DNA of 64,000 bases from Pseudalkalibacillus sp052246725 (GCA_052246725.1 JBQQCL010000001.1), one strand, 5' to 3'. Counted from the stretch's first letter, positions 1 through 8,881 are shown. Numbers and translations are program-made. Notes: a model not told the origin generated them from the sequence alone.

Positions 1-464
1 GCTTTTTTCTGTGCAACTTGAGCAAGTTCTGCGTCAGCTTTTAAGGCAGGCAACCCATTTTTCGTTCTTTCCTGGTTCGTCAATTCGACGACCTGCTTCT
101 CCATCTCACTCATCGCTGCATTGCCGCCAGGCTGTTGGGCTGTGTCACCAGGTTGTTGGGTTGTATCACCTGGCTGTTGCATGTTCGGCTGAGTGTTCTG
201 GAAACCTCCTCCATATTGCTGACCATATGGACCTTGAGCATTAGGTGCATTATATCGGTTTTGAAAACTTCCGCCATTTCCCCAAATCGGTGTGAATCGA
301 TTATTCTGGTTGATCCTCGTACGATCATTCTGGCGGTCATATCTTACCGTGTTATATTGCATACCTTCTTCGTTCTTTTGGCCTGTGTCATCTATGTTAC
401 ATCCAGCCAGCATTCCTGCTGAAAGGAGTGCAGTGAGACCCAGGGTTGCGATACGTTTTATCAT
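1..464 (-). CDS. CAP-domain (YkwD-like) lipoprotein, 3' part cut off by window edge
   Basis: Partial gene; it runs off the left edge, so about 154 N-terminal residues are visible. It starts at an ATG at 464 preceded by AAAAGGAGATAG. The protein opens with MIKRIATLGLTALLSAGMLAGC, a signal peptide with lipobox (LAGC), so it should be a membrane-anchored lipoprotein. A low-complexity Asn/Gln/Gly/Pro linker follows, including a repeated QQPGDT unit, and then MEKQVVELTNQERTKNGLPAL, the usual opening of the secreted CAP/SCP domain seen in YkwD and in spore or wall-associated Bacillus proteins. The function of bacterial CAP lipoproteins is mostly unknown. The domain is only partly visible, so the family call rests on this opening motif. 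Confidence 0.8.
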   Translation of the reverse strand, partial: MIKRIATLGLTALLSAGMLAGCNIDDTGQKNEEGMQYNTVRYDRQNDRTRINQNNRFTPIWGNGGSFQNRYNAPNAQGPYGQQYGGGFQNTQPNMQQPGDTTQQPGDTAQQPGGNAAMSEMEKQVVELTNQERTKNGLPALKADAELAQVAQKK

Positions 465-631
465 GCATCTATCTCCTTTTCGAAGGTTTTATGCCTTCTT
501 AATGTTTGCATGTAGATCGTATTTAACCCTGAGTAACACTTGGTGCAGAGGGAAAATAACGGTAAAATGGAAACTCCTCAAATGAGCCATAATAAAGAAA
601 ACTCGGGCAAAGTCAAGCCTTAGGCGTAGAT

Positions 632-663
632 ATTGAAGAAAGTATTTATACTTTCTTTAAATG
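632..663. repeat. 32-bp hairpin repeat, copy A
   Basis: This 32-bp block is identical to 26817-26848. It contains a 10-bp perfect stem (AAGAAAGTAT / ATACTTTCTT) around a TT loop. A second shared block (GGCAAAG..CAAGCCTTA) lies just before it at about 605-630. It sits 25-55 bp downstream of the RND pump stop codon, read on the minus strand, so it may act as a 3' mRNA hairpin. Confidence 0.75.
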
Positions 664-687
664 TAAACCAAAACAGAATTATCCGGT

Positions 688-3600
688 TTACATGGAAAGA
701 TCGGTCGTCTTGTCTCGCTCTTTTTTCTTTTGTCTGAAAAAGAATACTTCATAAAGGACCGGAATCAAAACCAATGTCAGCAATGTGGAGGAAGTCAAAC
801 CACCGATAACCGTCAATGCCAATCCTTTTGAAATGAACGTTCCTGTCGATGTTGTAAATGCAAGCGGGGTCAACGCCGCAATCGTTGCCAAAGCTGTCAT
901 TAAAATCGGTCTCAATCGTGTTTTCCCAGCTTCGATCAACGCTTCACGTACAGTCATTCCTTTTTCATCCCTGTTCCTAGTAATCCTGTCAGTCAAGACG
1001 ATCGCATTGGTCACAACGATTCCGATCAGCATCAAGAATCCAATCATGACACTAATGGAAAGTGGTTCTTTTGCTAAATACAGAGCCGTGAATGAACCGA
1101 TCGGAACGAAAATGAGTGAAGATAAGATGATGATTGGTATTCGCGCTTTTCCAAATGTAATGAGCATCGTCAAATAGACAAGACCCATTGCCGAAATCAT
1201 CGCAATCCCCATCTGTTGGAATTCAGCTGTCGTCTCCTCACTTCCGCCGCCACTCTCAAAAGCAACACCTGCAGGAAGTTTAATATCTGATTTAACACCG
1301 TTAACCACTTCGTTCGTAACAGCTTGCACATCGTTTCCTTTCACATGACCTGTCACACGCGCGAAGACTTTACCATCAAGCTTTTGAATCGCTGTGAAGC
1401 TATCCGTTTCTTTAATATCTGCAATCTCTTTCAATTTCACTGGACCTTGAGGACCGTAGATTTCCATTTCTTCAAGGGCTTCAACACTTAAAGGATCTTC
1501 ATAGGATAATTGAACGGTTTTGTTCTCATCATTCAAATTCAATTCGCCAACCTGCACAGGTTTTGTTTGATCTGAAATCATCCCAAGGATTTGCATGCCT
1601 GGAATCCCTTTTTCCCCAGCTTTATCTGAATCGATGTCAACAAGGTACTGTTTTTGTTTTTCGGAAAAATTATTCGAAATATCTTTTAGATCATCGTTGT
1701 CTTTCATGTATTCTTCAACTTCAAGCGCAGCCGACTGCAATTTTTCAAGATCCGTTGAATAGAGATCGATCGAGACACTGTTGTTCGTCGGGGGACCGGC
1801 GGCAGCAAATTCCATGACGTTGAATTCTCCTTCTTCCGCTTCAGCATCCATGATTGTTTCCATATCGCCTCTAAGTTCTTTTAAAAACTCGGATACGTCA
1901 GTGTCTTCTTTCAGCGTCAAGTAGTAGCTTGCTTTGTTTTCCTTTTTCAAACCGGTAAAGAAATCCTTACTTCCGACACCAGCGGTCACATTTTCAATTT
2001 CGTTTTTATCGACAAACATCCCTTCCATCTGGAGCGAGACCTCATTCGTCCGTTCCATTGATGTTGTTGCAGGCAATTCAATCGTCGCATTGAAGATCTT
2101 CTGCTCTTCATTCGGCATGAACGTGAACCCGAGTGTCGGTACAAGTGCAAAGGAACCACCCAATAGCACCAGTGAGAGTAGGATCGCAGTTACTTTATGA
2201 TTTAGAGAACGTTCAATCAACTTTCCATAAAATTTTTGCAACGCCCCTTCTTTCTCTTCTTTCGGTGCTTTTTTAAACGAATATTTCGCTAAAATTGGTA
2301 CCAGCGTGACCGAAATCAGAAGCGACGCAAAAAGTGCGAACGTGATCGCAAGTGCGAATGGCAGGAAAAATCCTCCCGTATCCCCTTCGACTAAGCCGAG
2401 AGGTAAAAAGACCACGATCGTTGTCAGAGTTGAAGAGACGATGGCTTTGAAAATTTCTTTCGTTGAATCTGTGATAATCTCATTGGTGATTTTTTTATCA
2501 GGTGATTTCCTCACACGCCTGAAGATGTTTTCAATGACCACGATGCTGTCATCAACCACCCGCCCGACCGCAACGGCCATTCCGCCCAGGGTCATCATGT
2601 TTAATGAAATTCCGAGCTGTAATAAGAAAATTGATGAAAAGAGTAAAGAAAACGGAATCGAGATGATCGCAATGATCGTTGCGCGGATATTACGTAAGAA
2701 AAGTAATACGGCGAGTGAAGCAAATAACGCCCCGAGTAAGCCCTCGCGGACAAGAGTATGAACAGACTCCTTCACGCCCTGCGCTGTGTCGAAACTTACA
2801 TAATAATCGATTTGGTCTTCATGCTTTTTCAAAACCTCTGTCACTTGATCAGCCACTTCGACCGTATTCGCATCCTGCTTTTTCGTAATCATCATAGAAA
2901 GTGAATCCTTCAAGTTGTAGCGTGTCAGCTCTGCTCTCTCGGTCACTTCTTCAATCTGTGCGATCTCTTTTAATGCAATGGATGTTGGGTCTTGTTGATT
3001 GTTTTGGGTTGTAAGTTGGAGGTTTTCCAGTTCTTCCATCGTTTCTAAATCCTGTTCAACACGGACCGGGATCTGAAATTCATCCGCTTCCACTTGACCA
3101 GCTGGATAGGAGAAGTATTTCTCGCTGATTTGATTATTTATGGATTGTAGCGTTAGCCCGTTTTGAAGCGCTTTTTCCTGATCAACCGAAATCTGGACAA
3201 GATTCTCTTTTTGCCCCGAAACCTGGACCTCATTAATTCCAGATATTTTTTTGATGTCCGGGATGACGTTTTTTTCGAGATACGCATCGAGCTCTGTATC
3301 CCCTTTTGCAAAGATGGAGATATCATAAATCGGGATCATATCCATTGAAAAGCGTTTGACATCCGTTTGGACAGAATCTTCAAGATTCGCTTCCTCAATC
3401 AATTTGTTCACTTGCTGTTCTTTTTTATCAAGATCCGTGTTGTGTGGAAAATTCAGTGAGAGCAATGCGAAGCTTTCGTAGGATGAACTATTTAGTGTCT
3501 TCAATCCTTCAAGCGAATTGAACTGTTCTTCGAGTTTGGTTGTAACATTTTTGTTTACATCGTCAGGTGAAGCTCCAGGATAGACGGCTTCAACCGTCAA

Positions 3601-3735
3601 TGTCGGATCTTCAATATCCGGGAACATTTCGATACGGAGATTGGTGATTGCGTAAAATCCTCCGAGAATGATTAAAAAAGTAATAATGAAAATAGCGGCA
3701 ACATTTTTGAGACTGAATCGGATTAATGAATTCAT
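688..3735 (-). CDS. RND family efflux transporter permease (SwrC/YerP-like)
   Basis: A 1015-residue inner-membrane transporter of the AcrB/HAE1 type, driven by the proton gradient. An N-terminal membrane segment (about residues 10-30) is followed by IEMFPDIEDP, a first porter domain, a membrane bundle with GRVVDDSIVVIENI (D395/D396, the intramembrane proton-relay Asp pair), a second porter domain and a C-terminal bundle ending in a Lys-rich tail. The length matches Gram-positive SwrC-type pumps. SwrC in Bacillus subtilis is linked to surfactin resistance and swarming; the substrate here is unknown. No membrane-fusion partner is encoded beside it, which is normal for this group. The start is ATG with GGGGAGAGG upstream. 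Confidence 0.93.
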   Translation of the reverse strand: MNSLIRFSLKNVAAIFIITFLIILGGFYAITNLRIEMFPDIEDPTLTVEAVYPGASPDDVNKNVTTKLEEQFNSLEGLKTLNSSSYESFALLSLNFPHNTDLDKKEQQVNKLIEEANLEDSVQTDVKRFSMDMIPIYDISIFAKGDTELDAYLEKNVIPDIKKISGINEVQVSGQKENLVQISVDQEKALQNGLTLQSINNQISEKYFSYPAGQVEADEFQIPVRVEQDLETMEELENLQLTTQNNQQDPTSIALKEIAQIEEVTERAELTRYNLKDSLSMMITKKQDANTVEVADQVTEVLKKHEDQIDYYVSFDTAQGVKESVHTLVREGLLGALFASLAVLLFLRNIRATIIAIISIPFSLLFSSIFLLQLGISLNMMTLGGMAVAVGRVVDDSIVVIENIFRRVRKSPDKKITNEIITDSTKEIFKAIVSSTLTTIVVFLPLGLVEGDTGGFFLPFALAITFALFASLLISVTLVPILAKYSFKKAPKEEKEGALQKFYGKLIERSLNHKVTAILLSLVLLGGSFALVPTLGFTFMPNEEQKIFNATIELPATTSMERTNEVSLQMEGMFVDKNEIENVTAGVGSKDFFTGLKKENKASYYLTLKEDTDVSEFLKELRGDMETIMDAEAEEGEFNVMEFAAAGPPTNNSVSIDLYSTDLEKLQSAALEVEEYMKDNDDLKDISNNFSEKQKQYLVDIDSDKAGEKGIPGMQILGMISDQTKPVQVGELNLNDENKTVQLSYEDPLSVEALEEMEIYGPQGPVKLKEIADIKETDSFTAIQKLDGKVFARVTGHVKGNDVQAVTNEVVNGVKSDIKLPAGVAFESGGGSEETTAEFQQMGIAMISAMGLVYLTMLITFGKARIPIIILSSLIFVPIGSFTALYLAKEPLSISVMIGFLMLIGIVVTNAIVLTDRITRNRDEKGMTVREALIEAGKTRLRPILMTALATIAALTPLAFTTSTGTFISKGLALTVIGGLTSSTLLTLVLIPVLYEVFFFRQKKKERDKTTDLSM

Positions 3736-3808
3736 GTCCTCTCCCCTTTCTTGTTTTGGTTAAGCTGCACCGTTAATTGTAACGACTGAAAACGGAAACA
3801 GTAACTGG

Positions 3809-3838
3809 CTCAAGAAGGGTATTGCAATACGGCTTGAG
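3809..3838. promoter_or_regulatory. Dyad upstream of the RND pump, possible operator
   Basis: CTCAAG at 3809-3814 and CTTGAG at 3833-3838 flank a 12-bp palindrome GTATTGCAATAC at 3819-3830. The dyad lies about 75-105 bp upstream of the pump start codon, where an efflux-pump repressor site could sit. No regulator gene is adjacent. Confidence 0.35.
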
Positions 3839-3901
3839 ACTTAGTAGATGGGAAGGCTGTGGACTTATAGAGGTAAAAGAGAGGCAATGATTAATCGGAA
3901 C

Positions 3902-3919
3902 TATTGGCAATCGCCAATA
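3902..3919. terminator. Hairpin downstream of NERD gene
   Basis: TATTGGC-AATC-GCCAATA forms a 7-bp stem and 4-nt loop about 27 bp after the NERD gene stop on the minus strand. There is no clear T tract, so it may be a weak terminator or just an mRNA end hairpin. Confidence 0.35.
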
Positions 3920-3945
3920 TTCATTTAAAGTTTATAGTTCTTAGG

Positions 3946-4914
3946 CTAAAGTGAATTCAGGTGGTAAATGCGGTTTTTGGTGGTTCCTGTGTGGGTGAGG
4001 TTGAGGGAATGGGCAATTTTCTTTGCTATAGAATCAGAAGAAACATGAAGAAATTTTCTTAATTGCCTGTTCGTGATTGTAGGATAGAACAATAAAAAAT
4101 AATCACGTAATGCTTGTATGTAAGCGTCTTTGGAAATAACACTGCATTCCAGACAATGCCACTTCCCATAATGTCTTCTCATTGGAAACCTTGAACAACT
4201 AGGACATTGAACACCGGTGATAAGTTCTTCCTTTTTTATATTGAGTTTGGATAGAAGGTCGGGATTATTTGGGGTATGGAGCTTAAGGAAGAGGTGTTTT
4301 AAAGTGTGAAGGTTTTTTTGTGAGAGGATGTCTTTATCATATGTAGCGTGAAGATCATTCAAAACATCTCGGATTTTCGTATTACGAATCACCTTTTTCA
4401 CAAGCAGGTCATGATTATTCTTTGGTACAATCCTGGCATTATCATTTACTATGACAACAAATGAAAGAATAGGGATATTTTTCGGAAAATGATTGTGTTT
4501 GAGCCATTCGGAAAGTTGGAAATGCTGAAGGTTTACCTGTTGTATCGGGTCTTTATGGATGACTTCCCTATCCTTGAATTGCTGGATCAGTTGATTAAAA
4601 TCGGTATCAAAAATTAACGTTTCAGTGAGGTTTTTTACTTCAAAGATAAGGATGAACTTTCGATAGACCAGGAGGGTATCAATTTGGAAATGGTATGTTC
4701 CACTGGATAACCGAAGTCCTTCGAAAATGAGGTAGTTGTTTTTGTGGAAAAAGCTTATATAGTAATCAAGTCGACGCTCTCCCCATTCCCCAGATCTGCT
4801 GATGTCCACCCAGCTTTCAACTTTTAACCGGGCAGGGTGAGTGAATGGTGTTCTTCTCTCCATTGCTTCTAGCTTTTCGTGTTTCTGATTAATAAAGTGG
4901 ATTTTTTGCGTCAA
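3946..4914 (-). CDS. NERD (nuclease-related) domain protein with C-terminal zinc ribbon
   Basis: 322 residues. Residues about 40-160 carry the NERD pattern: GEWGERRL, then QIDTLLVYRKFILIFEVKN with D79, E92 and K94 arranged as in the restriction-endonuclease-like fold. A likely zinc ribbon follows, CPSC (C237, C240) and CLEC (C254, C257). The C-terminus looks like a small winged or helical domain. NERD proteins are thought to act on nucleic acids, but few have a known role; here it stands alone. The start is TTG at 4914, chosen because AAGGAAAGGA lies 8 nt upstream, while the nearby ATG at 4922 meets a stop at once. No membrane segment was seen. Confidence 0.85.
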   Translation of the reverse strand: MTQKIHFINQKHEKLEAMERRTPFTHPARLKVESWVDISRSGEWGERRLDYYISFFHKNNYLIFEGLRLSSGTYHFQIDTLLVYRKFILIFEVKNLTETLIFDTDFNQLIQQFKDREVIHKDPIQQVNLQHFQLSEWLKHNHFPKNIPILSFVVIVNDNARIVPKNNHDLLVKKVIRNTKIRDVLNDLHATYDKDILSQKNLHTLKHLFLKLHTPNNPDLLSKLNIKKEELITGVQCPSCSRFPMRRHYGKWHCLECSVISKDAYIQALRDYFLLFYPTITNRQLRKFLHVSSDSIAKKIAHSLNLTHTGTTKNRIYHLNSL

Positions 4915-4986
4915 AAAATCATTCCTTTCCTTATGTTGGATAAGAATATATTCCTGATAAACTGTAAAAATCCTTTTTGGATGATT

Positions 4987-5098
4987 TAATCCGGCAAGTT
5001 TAAGCGGTAATCCAGCGGGTTTGGGAGCTAATCCGGCGGGTTTGAGTACTAATCCGGCGGGTTTGCAACATAATCCGGTCGATTTTCAACGGAATCCG
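4987..5098. repeat. 21-bp tandem repeat, five to six units
   Basis: Units start at 4987, 5008, 5029, 5050 and 5071, each beginning TAATCCGGCGGGTTTG or a near variant, with a decayed sixth unit at 5092. The period is exactly 21 bp. It lies in the 270-bp gap between the NERD gene and the LacI gene. One frame reads as an NPAGLxx heptapeptide repeat but has no start codon, so I treat it as non-coding. Confidence 0.85.
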
Positions 5099-5141
5099 AC
5101 CAAAGGTGTAAATTTACACCACATCCCGAGCGAAAAACGAA

Positions 5142-5170
5142 AAAACCTATCGCCGCTTCAGCGATAGGTC
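5142..5170 (-). terminator. Rho-independent terminator of the lacI-type gene
   Basis: The stem ACCTATCGC (5145-5153) / GCGATAGGT (5161-5169) is followed on the minus strand by a run of T residues. It sits just past the stop of the LacI-type regulator at 5185 and closes the minus-strand sophorooligosaccharide operon. Confidence 0.85.
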
Positions 5171-5184
5171 CTCATCCCACTTAT

Positions 5185-6177
5185 CTAATCCCGAGCCACT
5201 ACAGATTGTCTCTCTATCAGCTCGGTTGATAGCTTATAGTATGGCTCGACTTTTTCATTGGATAGTTGTTGGAAGATCAAGTGCACGGCGAGTGCACCTG
5301 CTTCGTACTTCGGCTGGCGGATCGTGCTTAATGGCGGCTCTACGAACTCAGCAAGCTGGATATCATCAAAGCCGACGATCGACACGTCCTCTGGGACACG
5401 CACACCTTTTTCCTTGAATGCTTGCAGTCCGCCGATCGCCATTTCATCATTCGCGTAAAAGATCCCCTCAGGAAGATCATTCTGCACAATCAGCATTTTC
5501 GTCGCTCGATATCCGCTCTCACGTGTGAAATCCCCGGAGATTTTCCATTTCGAAGTATAAGGCAGCCCATGCTTCTCCAAAGCCGCTTCATATCCGCGGA
5601 ATCTAAGCGAATTGTCATGGGAGTTGCTCGGACCGCTGATGAACGCGATCTTACGGTGTCCTTTTTTAATCAAATGTTCTGTAGCAAGGAATCCGCCTTG
5701 CCAGTTATCGACTTCTACCTGGAGCACATGATCATGAACCAGATGCCGGTCCAGGACGACAATCGGAAACCCTTCACGTGCAGACTCAAGAATCGTTTCA
5801 TCACTGATATTATGCGCTAAAATGATGACACCGTCGACACGTTTTTCTTTTAAAAACTTGACCGCAGTCGATTGTGTATCCCCCATCGAGTTACACGCAA
5901 TCAGGTCGTAACCGTTCGTCATCGCGACGGTCTGGACGCCATTGATCAGTTCCGAATAATAAGGACCAGACAAATCACTCAGGATTAACGCAATCGTGTT
6001 TGTCTTCGTCCTCTTCAAGTCTGAGGCGATCCCGTTTTTCTGATAGTTCAGCTCTTTGGCTGCTTCAATCACTTTTCTCTTCGTGTCTGGACTGATTTTA
6101 TCAATATTGTTCAGTGCATAAGAAGCTGTCGATACCGCCACTCCTGCACGTTTTGCTACGTCTTTGATCGTTGCCAT
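5185..6177 (-). CDS. LacI family transcriptional regulator of the sophorooligosaccharide locus
   Basis: 330 residues from the chosen ATG at 6177, giving MATIKDVAKRAGVAVSTASYALNN, the standard LacI opening with helix-turn-helix and hinge. An in-frame ATG at 6186 is possible but poorly placed relative to AGGA. The rest is a periplasmic-binding-type effector domain (GVIILAHN, VVLDRHL, SIVGFDDIQLAEFVEPPLSTIRQP). It is the last gene of the minus-strand operon. The likely operators are the two GAAACGTTTC palindromes at 12331-12340 and 12529-12538, one behind each divergent promoter; this link is inferred from position and from the CG-centred palindrome typical of the family. Confidence 0.92.
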   Translation of the reverse strand: MATIKDVAKRAGVAVSTASYALNNIDKISPDTKRKVIEAAKELNYQKNGIASDLKRTKTNTIALILSDLSGPYYSELINGVQTVAMTNGYDLIACNSMGDTQSTAVKFLKEKRVDGVIILAHNISDETILESAREGFPIVVLDRHLVHDHVLQVEVDNWQGGFLATEHLIKKGHRKIAFISGPSNSHDNSLRFRGYEAALEKHGLPYTSKWKISGDFTRESGYRATKMLIVQNDLPEGIFYANDEMAIGGLQAFKEKGVRVPEDVSIVGFDDIQLAEFVEPPLSTIRQPKYEAGALAVHLIFQQLSNEKVEPYYKLSTELIERQSVVARD

Positions 6178-6211
6178 AACCTTCACATCCTACTGCTTGC
6201 TAATTATCTAT

Positions 6212-6456
6212 CTTTTAAAAAGGCTGTTTTCGCAAAACTTTGTTGCTCTTGAAAGTCGTTGATTTCCGCTCCAGGATGCTCGCTTTCCGCGGGGCGTGCG
6301 GTGAGCCCACTCGTCGCCTTGCGACATTGAATGGTCTCACCTGTCCCGCTGATCCCGCAGGAGTCTCGCACCTTGCTCTCCAATCAACTTGCACAAGGTG
6401 ATTTTTAAAAATGACTCAAACGCAACCATCTTTTAGAAAAGAGCCTTTAAAAAACA
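6212..6456. repeat. Structured MITE-like repeat element, copy 1
   Basis: About 245 bp. The core (about 6240-6395) differs from copy 2 at 24614-24862 by only about four bases in roughly 155. The ends form imperfect terminal inverted repeats of about 34 bp (AAAAAGGCTGTTTTCG at the left, the complement at the right with AAAAGAGCCTTT). The core can fold: GTTGATT near its left pairs with AATCAAC near its right, and GGTGAG pairs with CTCACC. The right end covers the last codons of the esterase gene, whose stop is at 6416. No coding sequence is inside. Confidence 0.8.
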
Positions 6457-7204
6457 ACGCCAACACTTTCTGAATGTGCTGGTCCCAGTAGCCCCATTCA
6501 TGAGTGCCTGGGAATTCTTCATATTTCACATCCAGCCCGATCTCCCCGCAATGATCTCGAAAACGGAGATTCGCTTCATAAAGGTGATCCTCTGTTCCGC
6601 AATTCACATAGAGAAAAGGTTTTGGAGAATCACTCTCCACCAACACTTTTGCCATATGAAAAAGATCATCGCCACTAGCTTCAACTTGACGATTCCCGAA
6701 TATAGCAGGGAAATCCTTATTAAAATCAGGAATCCGTTCCACTACATCGACAGCTCCTGAAAGACTGGCCGCTGCACGATAGTTTTCTGGAAAATGAAAT
6801 GCGGTTTTCAATGCGCCATATCCACCCATCGAAAGCCCGGCGATATAATTATCTTCTCGTTTTGAAGAAAGAGGAAACATGGATTGGACCACTTTCGGAA
6901 GCTCACGACTCACATAGGTGAAATAGTCATGGCCATATTCCATATCCGTATACCAGCTTCTCCCGACAGCAGGCATGACAACCGCAATCCCATAGGAATC
7001 TGCAAATCGCTCGATCGATGTCCGCCTGCTCCAGATTGTATGGTCATCCGAAAGTCCATGCAATAAATAGAGCGTCGGATACGTTTTCCCGAAGTCCGGA
7101 ACTTCCTCTGACTCCAGCACCCCGACTTGCTGGGGCAAAATCACGGTAATCGAAGTTGAACATTGCAGCGCTTCTGAATAAAAATCGCAAGTAATCCGTG
7201 CCAT
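6416..7204 (-). CDS. Alpha/beta hydrolase, tributyrin (EstA/esterase D-like) esterase
   Basis: 262 residues from ATG 7204, which follows GAGGGTG by about 6 nt; a GTG at 7213 overlapping the previous stop is the alternative. It carries YLLHGLSDDHTIW (oxyanion region), the nucleophile elbow GLSMGGYGA and a late catalytic His in GTHEWGYWD. This is the EstA-type acyl esterase family that removes short acyl groups, often acetyl, from small esters or sugars. It overlaps or abuts the GH13 gene, so the two are co-translated, suggesting it de-esterifies imported oligosaccharides (inference). The last 12 or so residues (FFKGSFLKDGCV) are encoded by the terminal repeat of the MITE-like element, so the native C-terminus may have been replaced. 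Confidence 0.85.
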   Translation of the reverse strand: MARITCDFYSEALQCSTSITVILPQQVGVLESEEVPDFGKTYPTLYLLHGLSDDHTIWSRRTSIERFADSYGIAVVMPAVGRSWYTDMEYGHDYFTYVSRELPKVVQSMFPLSSKREDNYIAGLSMGGYGALKTAFHFPENYRAAASLSGAVDVVERIPDFNKDFPAIFGNRQVEASGDDLFHMAKVLVESDSPKPFLYVNCGTEDHLYEANLRFRDHCGEIGLDVKYEEFPGTHEWGYWDQHIQKVLALFFKGSFLKDGCV

Positions 7205-7209
7205 GCTGA

Positions 7210-8847
7210 TCACCCTCGTCCTAACCGATAAACGACAGCTTCATATGGTCGTAAATCGATCTGTTCTGGTGATTTTGGTGAATCGTCATAGTTACTAATT
7301 ACTATTTCCGCATTGTTAGCAGAAAAACCTTCTCGTAAGGTAAATTTTGGTGTGCCGCCATAAAAATTCGCAACTACCAGTAACGTTTCCTCGCCAAGCC
7401 GGCGTACATACACAAAAATCTCGTCATGATCCGCTTCAATCAGTCCATACTCTCCATAGACGATGATCTCATGTACTTTCCGTAATTGAACCAACTTTTT
7501 ATAATAATGGAAAATCGATTGCTCATCAGCTAAAGCCTTCTCCACATTGATCTCGTTGTAATTCGGGTTCACCTTGATCCATGGCTCACCAGTCGTAAAA
7601 CCGGCATTCTCCGAGCCATTCCACTGAATCGGAGTCCGGGCATTGTCGCGTCCTTTCGTATAGATCGACTTCATGATTTCCTCATGCGGAGTGCCCTGTT
7701 CTGTTTTTTCCTTATATATGTTCAATGTCTCGATGTCGCGGTAATCGTCAAGGTCATCAAAGCGGATATTGGTCATTCCGATTTCTTCACCCTGATAGAT
7801 GTAAGGTGTGCCTTGCATCATGTGTAAAACCGTCGCAAGCATTTTAGCAGACCTGACGCGATATTCATCATCATTCCCCCAGCAGGAGACGATACGCGGC
7901 TGATCATGGTTGTTCCAGTACAAACTGTTCCAGCCCTGCCCGTGAAGTTCAGTCTGCCACTTGCTTAAGACCGCCTTCAACTCTTTGAGCTCCAACGGTT
8001 TCAACGCCCATTTCCCCTGACCTTGAACCTCATCTAACGACATATGCTCGAAAGTGAACACCATATCAAGTTCATTCTGTTCCGGGGCTGTATACAACTT
8101 TGCTGAATCTGTCGTAGCTGAAGGGGTTTCCCCGACCGTCATTACATCATACTTCGACAATACCTTCTCATTTATTTCCTTCAAATAAGGGTGCAGCAGC
8201 GGTCCGTCAGTCAAGATCCCCTTGTCGACTTCTTTCCCAATCAAATCAATGACATCCATCCTGAACCCGCTGATCCCTTTTTCCAGCCAAAAGTTCATCA
8301 TCTTATGCAGCTCTTTACGGACCTCATCGTTATGAAGATTCAAATCCGGCTGTTTTTTACTGAATAGATGGAAATAATACTGGCCCGTTTCGTCATCATA
8401 CTCCCAGGCTGGACCGCTGAAAACGGAGTGGATATCACTCGGGGGTCCGTCCTCTCCATCCCGCCAAATGTAGAAATCACGGTATGGATTATCCTTCGAT
8501 TTCCGGGACTCCTCGAACCACTGGTGTTCATCAGACGTATGATTGATCACAAGGTCCATGATGATTCGTATATTCCGGGCTTTCGCTTCTTCAATCAGCC
8601 TCTCCATATCTTCCATCGTCCCGAACTCATCCATGATCCCGTAATAGTCACTGATATCATAGCCATTATCATCATTCGGAGATTTGTAGACCGGACTGAG
8701 CCAAATGACATCGATCCCGAGTTCAGCTAAATAATCCAGTTTTTCAATGATCCCGGGGATGTCTCCGATTCCATCCCCGTCTGAATCATAGAAACTACGT
8801 GGGTAAATTTGATAGACCGTTGCTGTATGCCACCACTTTTTATCCAT
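7210..8847 (-). CDS. GH13 oligo-1,6-glucosidase-type alpha-glucosidase
   Basis: 545 residues from ATG 8847, chosen because GGAGG lies 5 nt upstream and MDKKWWHTATVYQIYPRSF is the usual start of this family. Seen are region I (DLVINHTSDEH), the nucleophile in GFRMDVI (D198), the acid/base in TVGETPS (E240) and NNHDQPR. In this subfamily, Val after the nucleophile (V199 here) is the mark of alpha-1,6 specificity, against Thr in alpha-1,4 enzymes. So it probably releases glucose from isomaltose-type ends in the cytoplasm. It follows the two permeases after a 170-bp gap holding a small inverted-repeat element. An alpha-glucosidase is unexpected in a beta-1,2-glucan locus. Confidence 0.9.
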   Translation of the reverse strand: MDKKWWHTATVYQIYPRSFYDSDGDGIGDIPGIIEKLDYLAELGIDVIWLSPVYKSPNDDNGYDISDYYGIMDEFGTMEDMERLIEEAKARNIRIIMDLVINHTSDEHQWFEESRKSKDNPYRDFYIWRDGEDGPPSDIHSVFSGPAWEYDDETGQYYFHLFSKKQPDLNLHNDEVRKELHKMMNFWLEKGISGFRMDVIDLIGKEVDKGILTDGPLLHPYLKEINEKVLSKYDVMTVGETPSATTDSAKLYTAPEQNELDMVFTFEHMSLDEVQGQGKWALKPLELKELKAVLSKWQTELHGQGWNSLYWNNHDQPRIVSCWGNDDEYRVRSAKMLATVLHMMQGTPYIYQGEEIGMTNIRFDDLDDYRDIETLNIYKEKTEQGTPHEEIMKSIYTKGRDNARTPIQWNGSENAGFTTGEPWIKVNPNYNEINVEKALADEQSIFHYYKKLVQLRKVHEIIVYGEYGLIEADHDEIFVYVRRLGEETLLVVANFYGGTPKFTLREGFSANNAEIVISNYDDSPKSPEQIDLRPYEAVVYRLGRG

Positions 8848-8881
8848 AACATCCTCCAACCACTCGAATATTCTCGTCACC

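Noticed and set aside
2306..2761. 151-residue open frame on the plus strand
   Set aside because: It lies wholly antisense to the RND pump, whose frame has full domain motifs; no ribosome binding site or recognisable motif supports it.
4988..5164. Heptapeptide NPAGLxx repeat readable on the plus strand
   Set aside because: The frame begins after a stop with no ATG, GTG or TTG plus ribosome binding site and is a by-product of the 21-bp tandem array.
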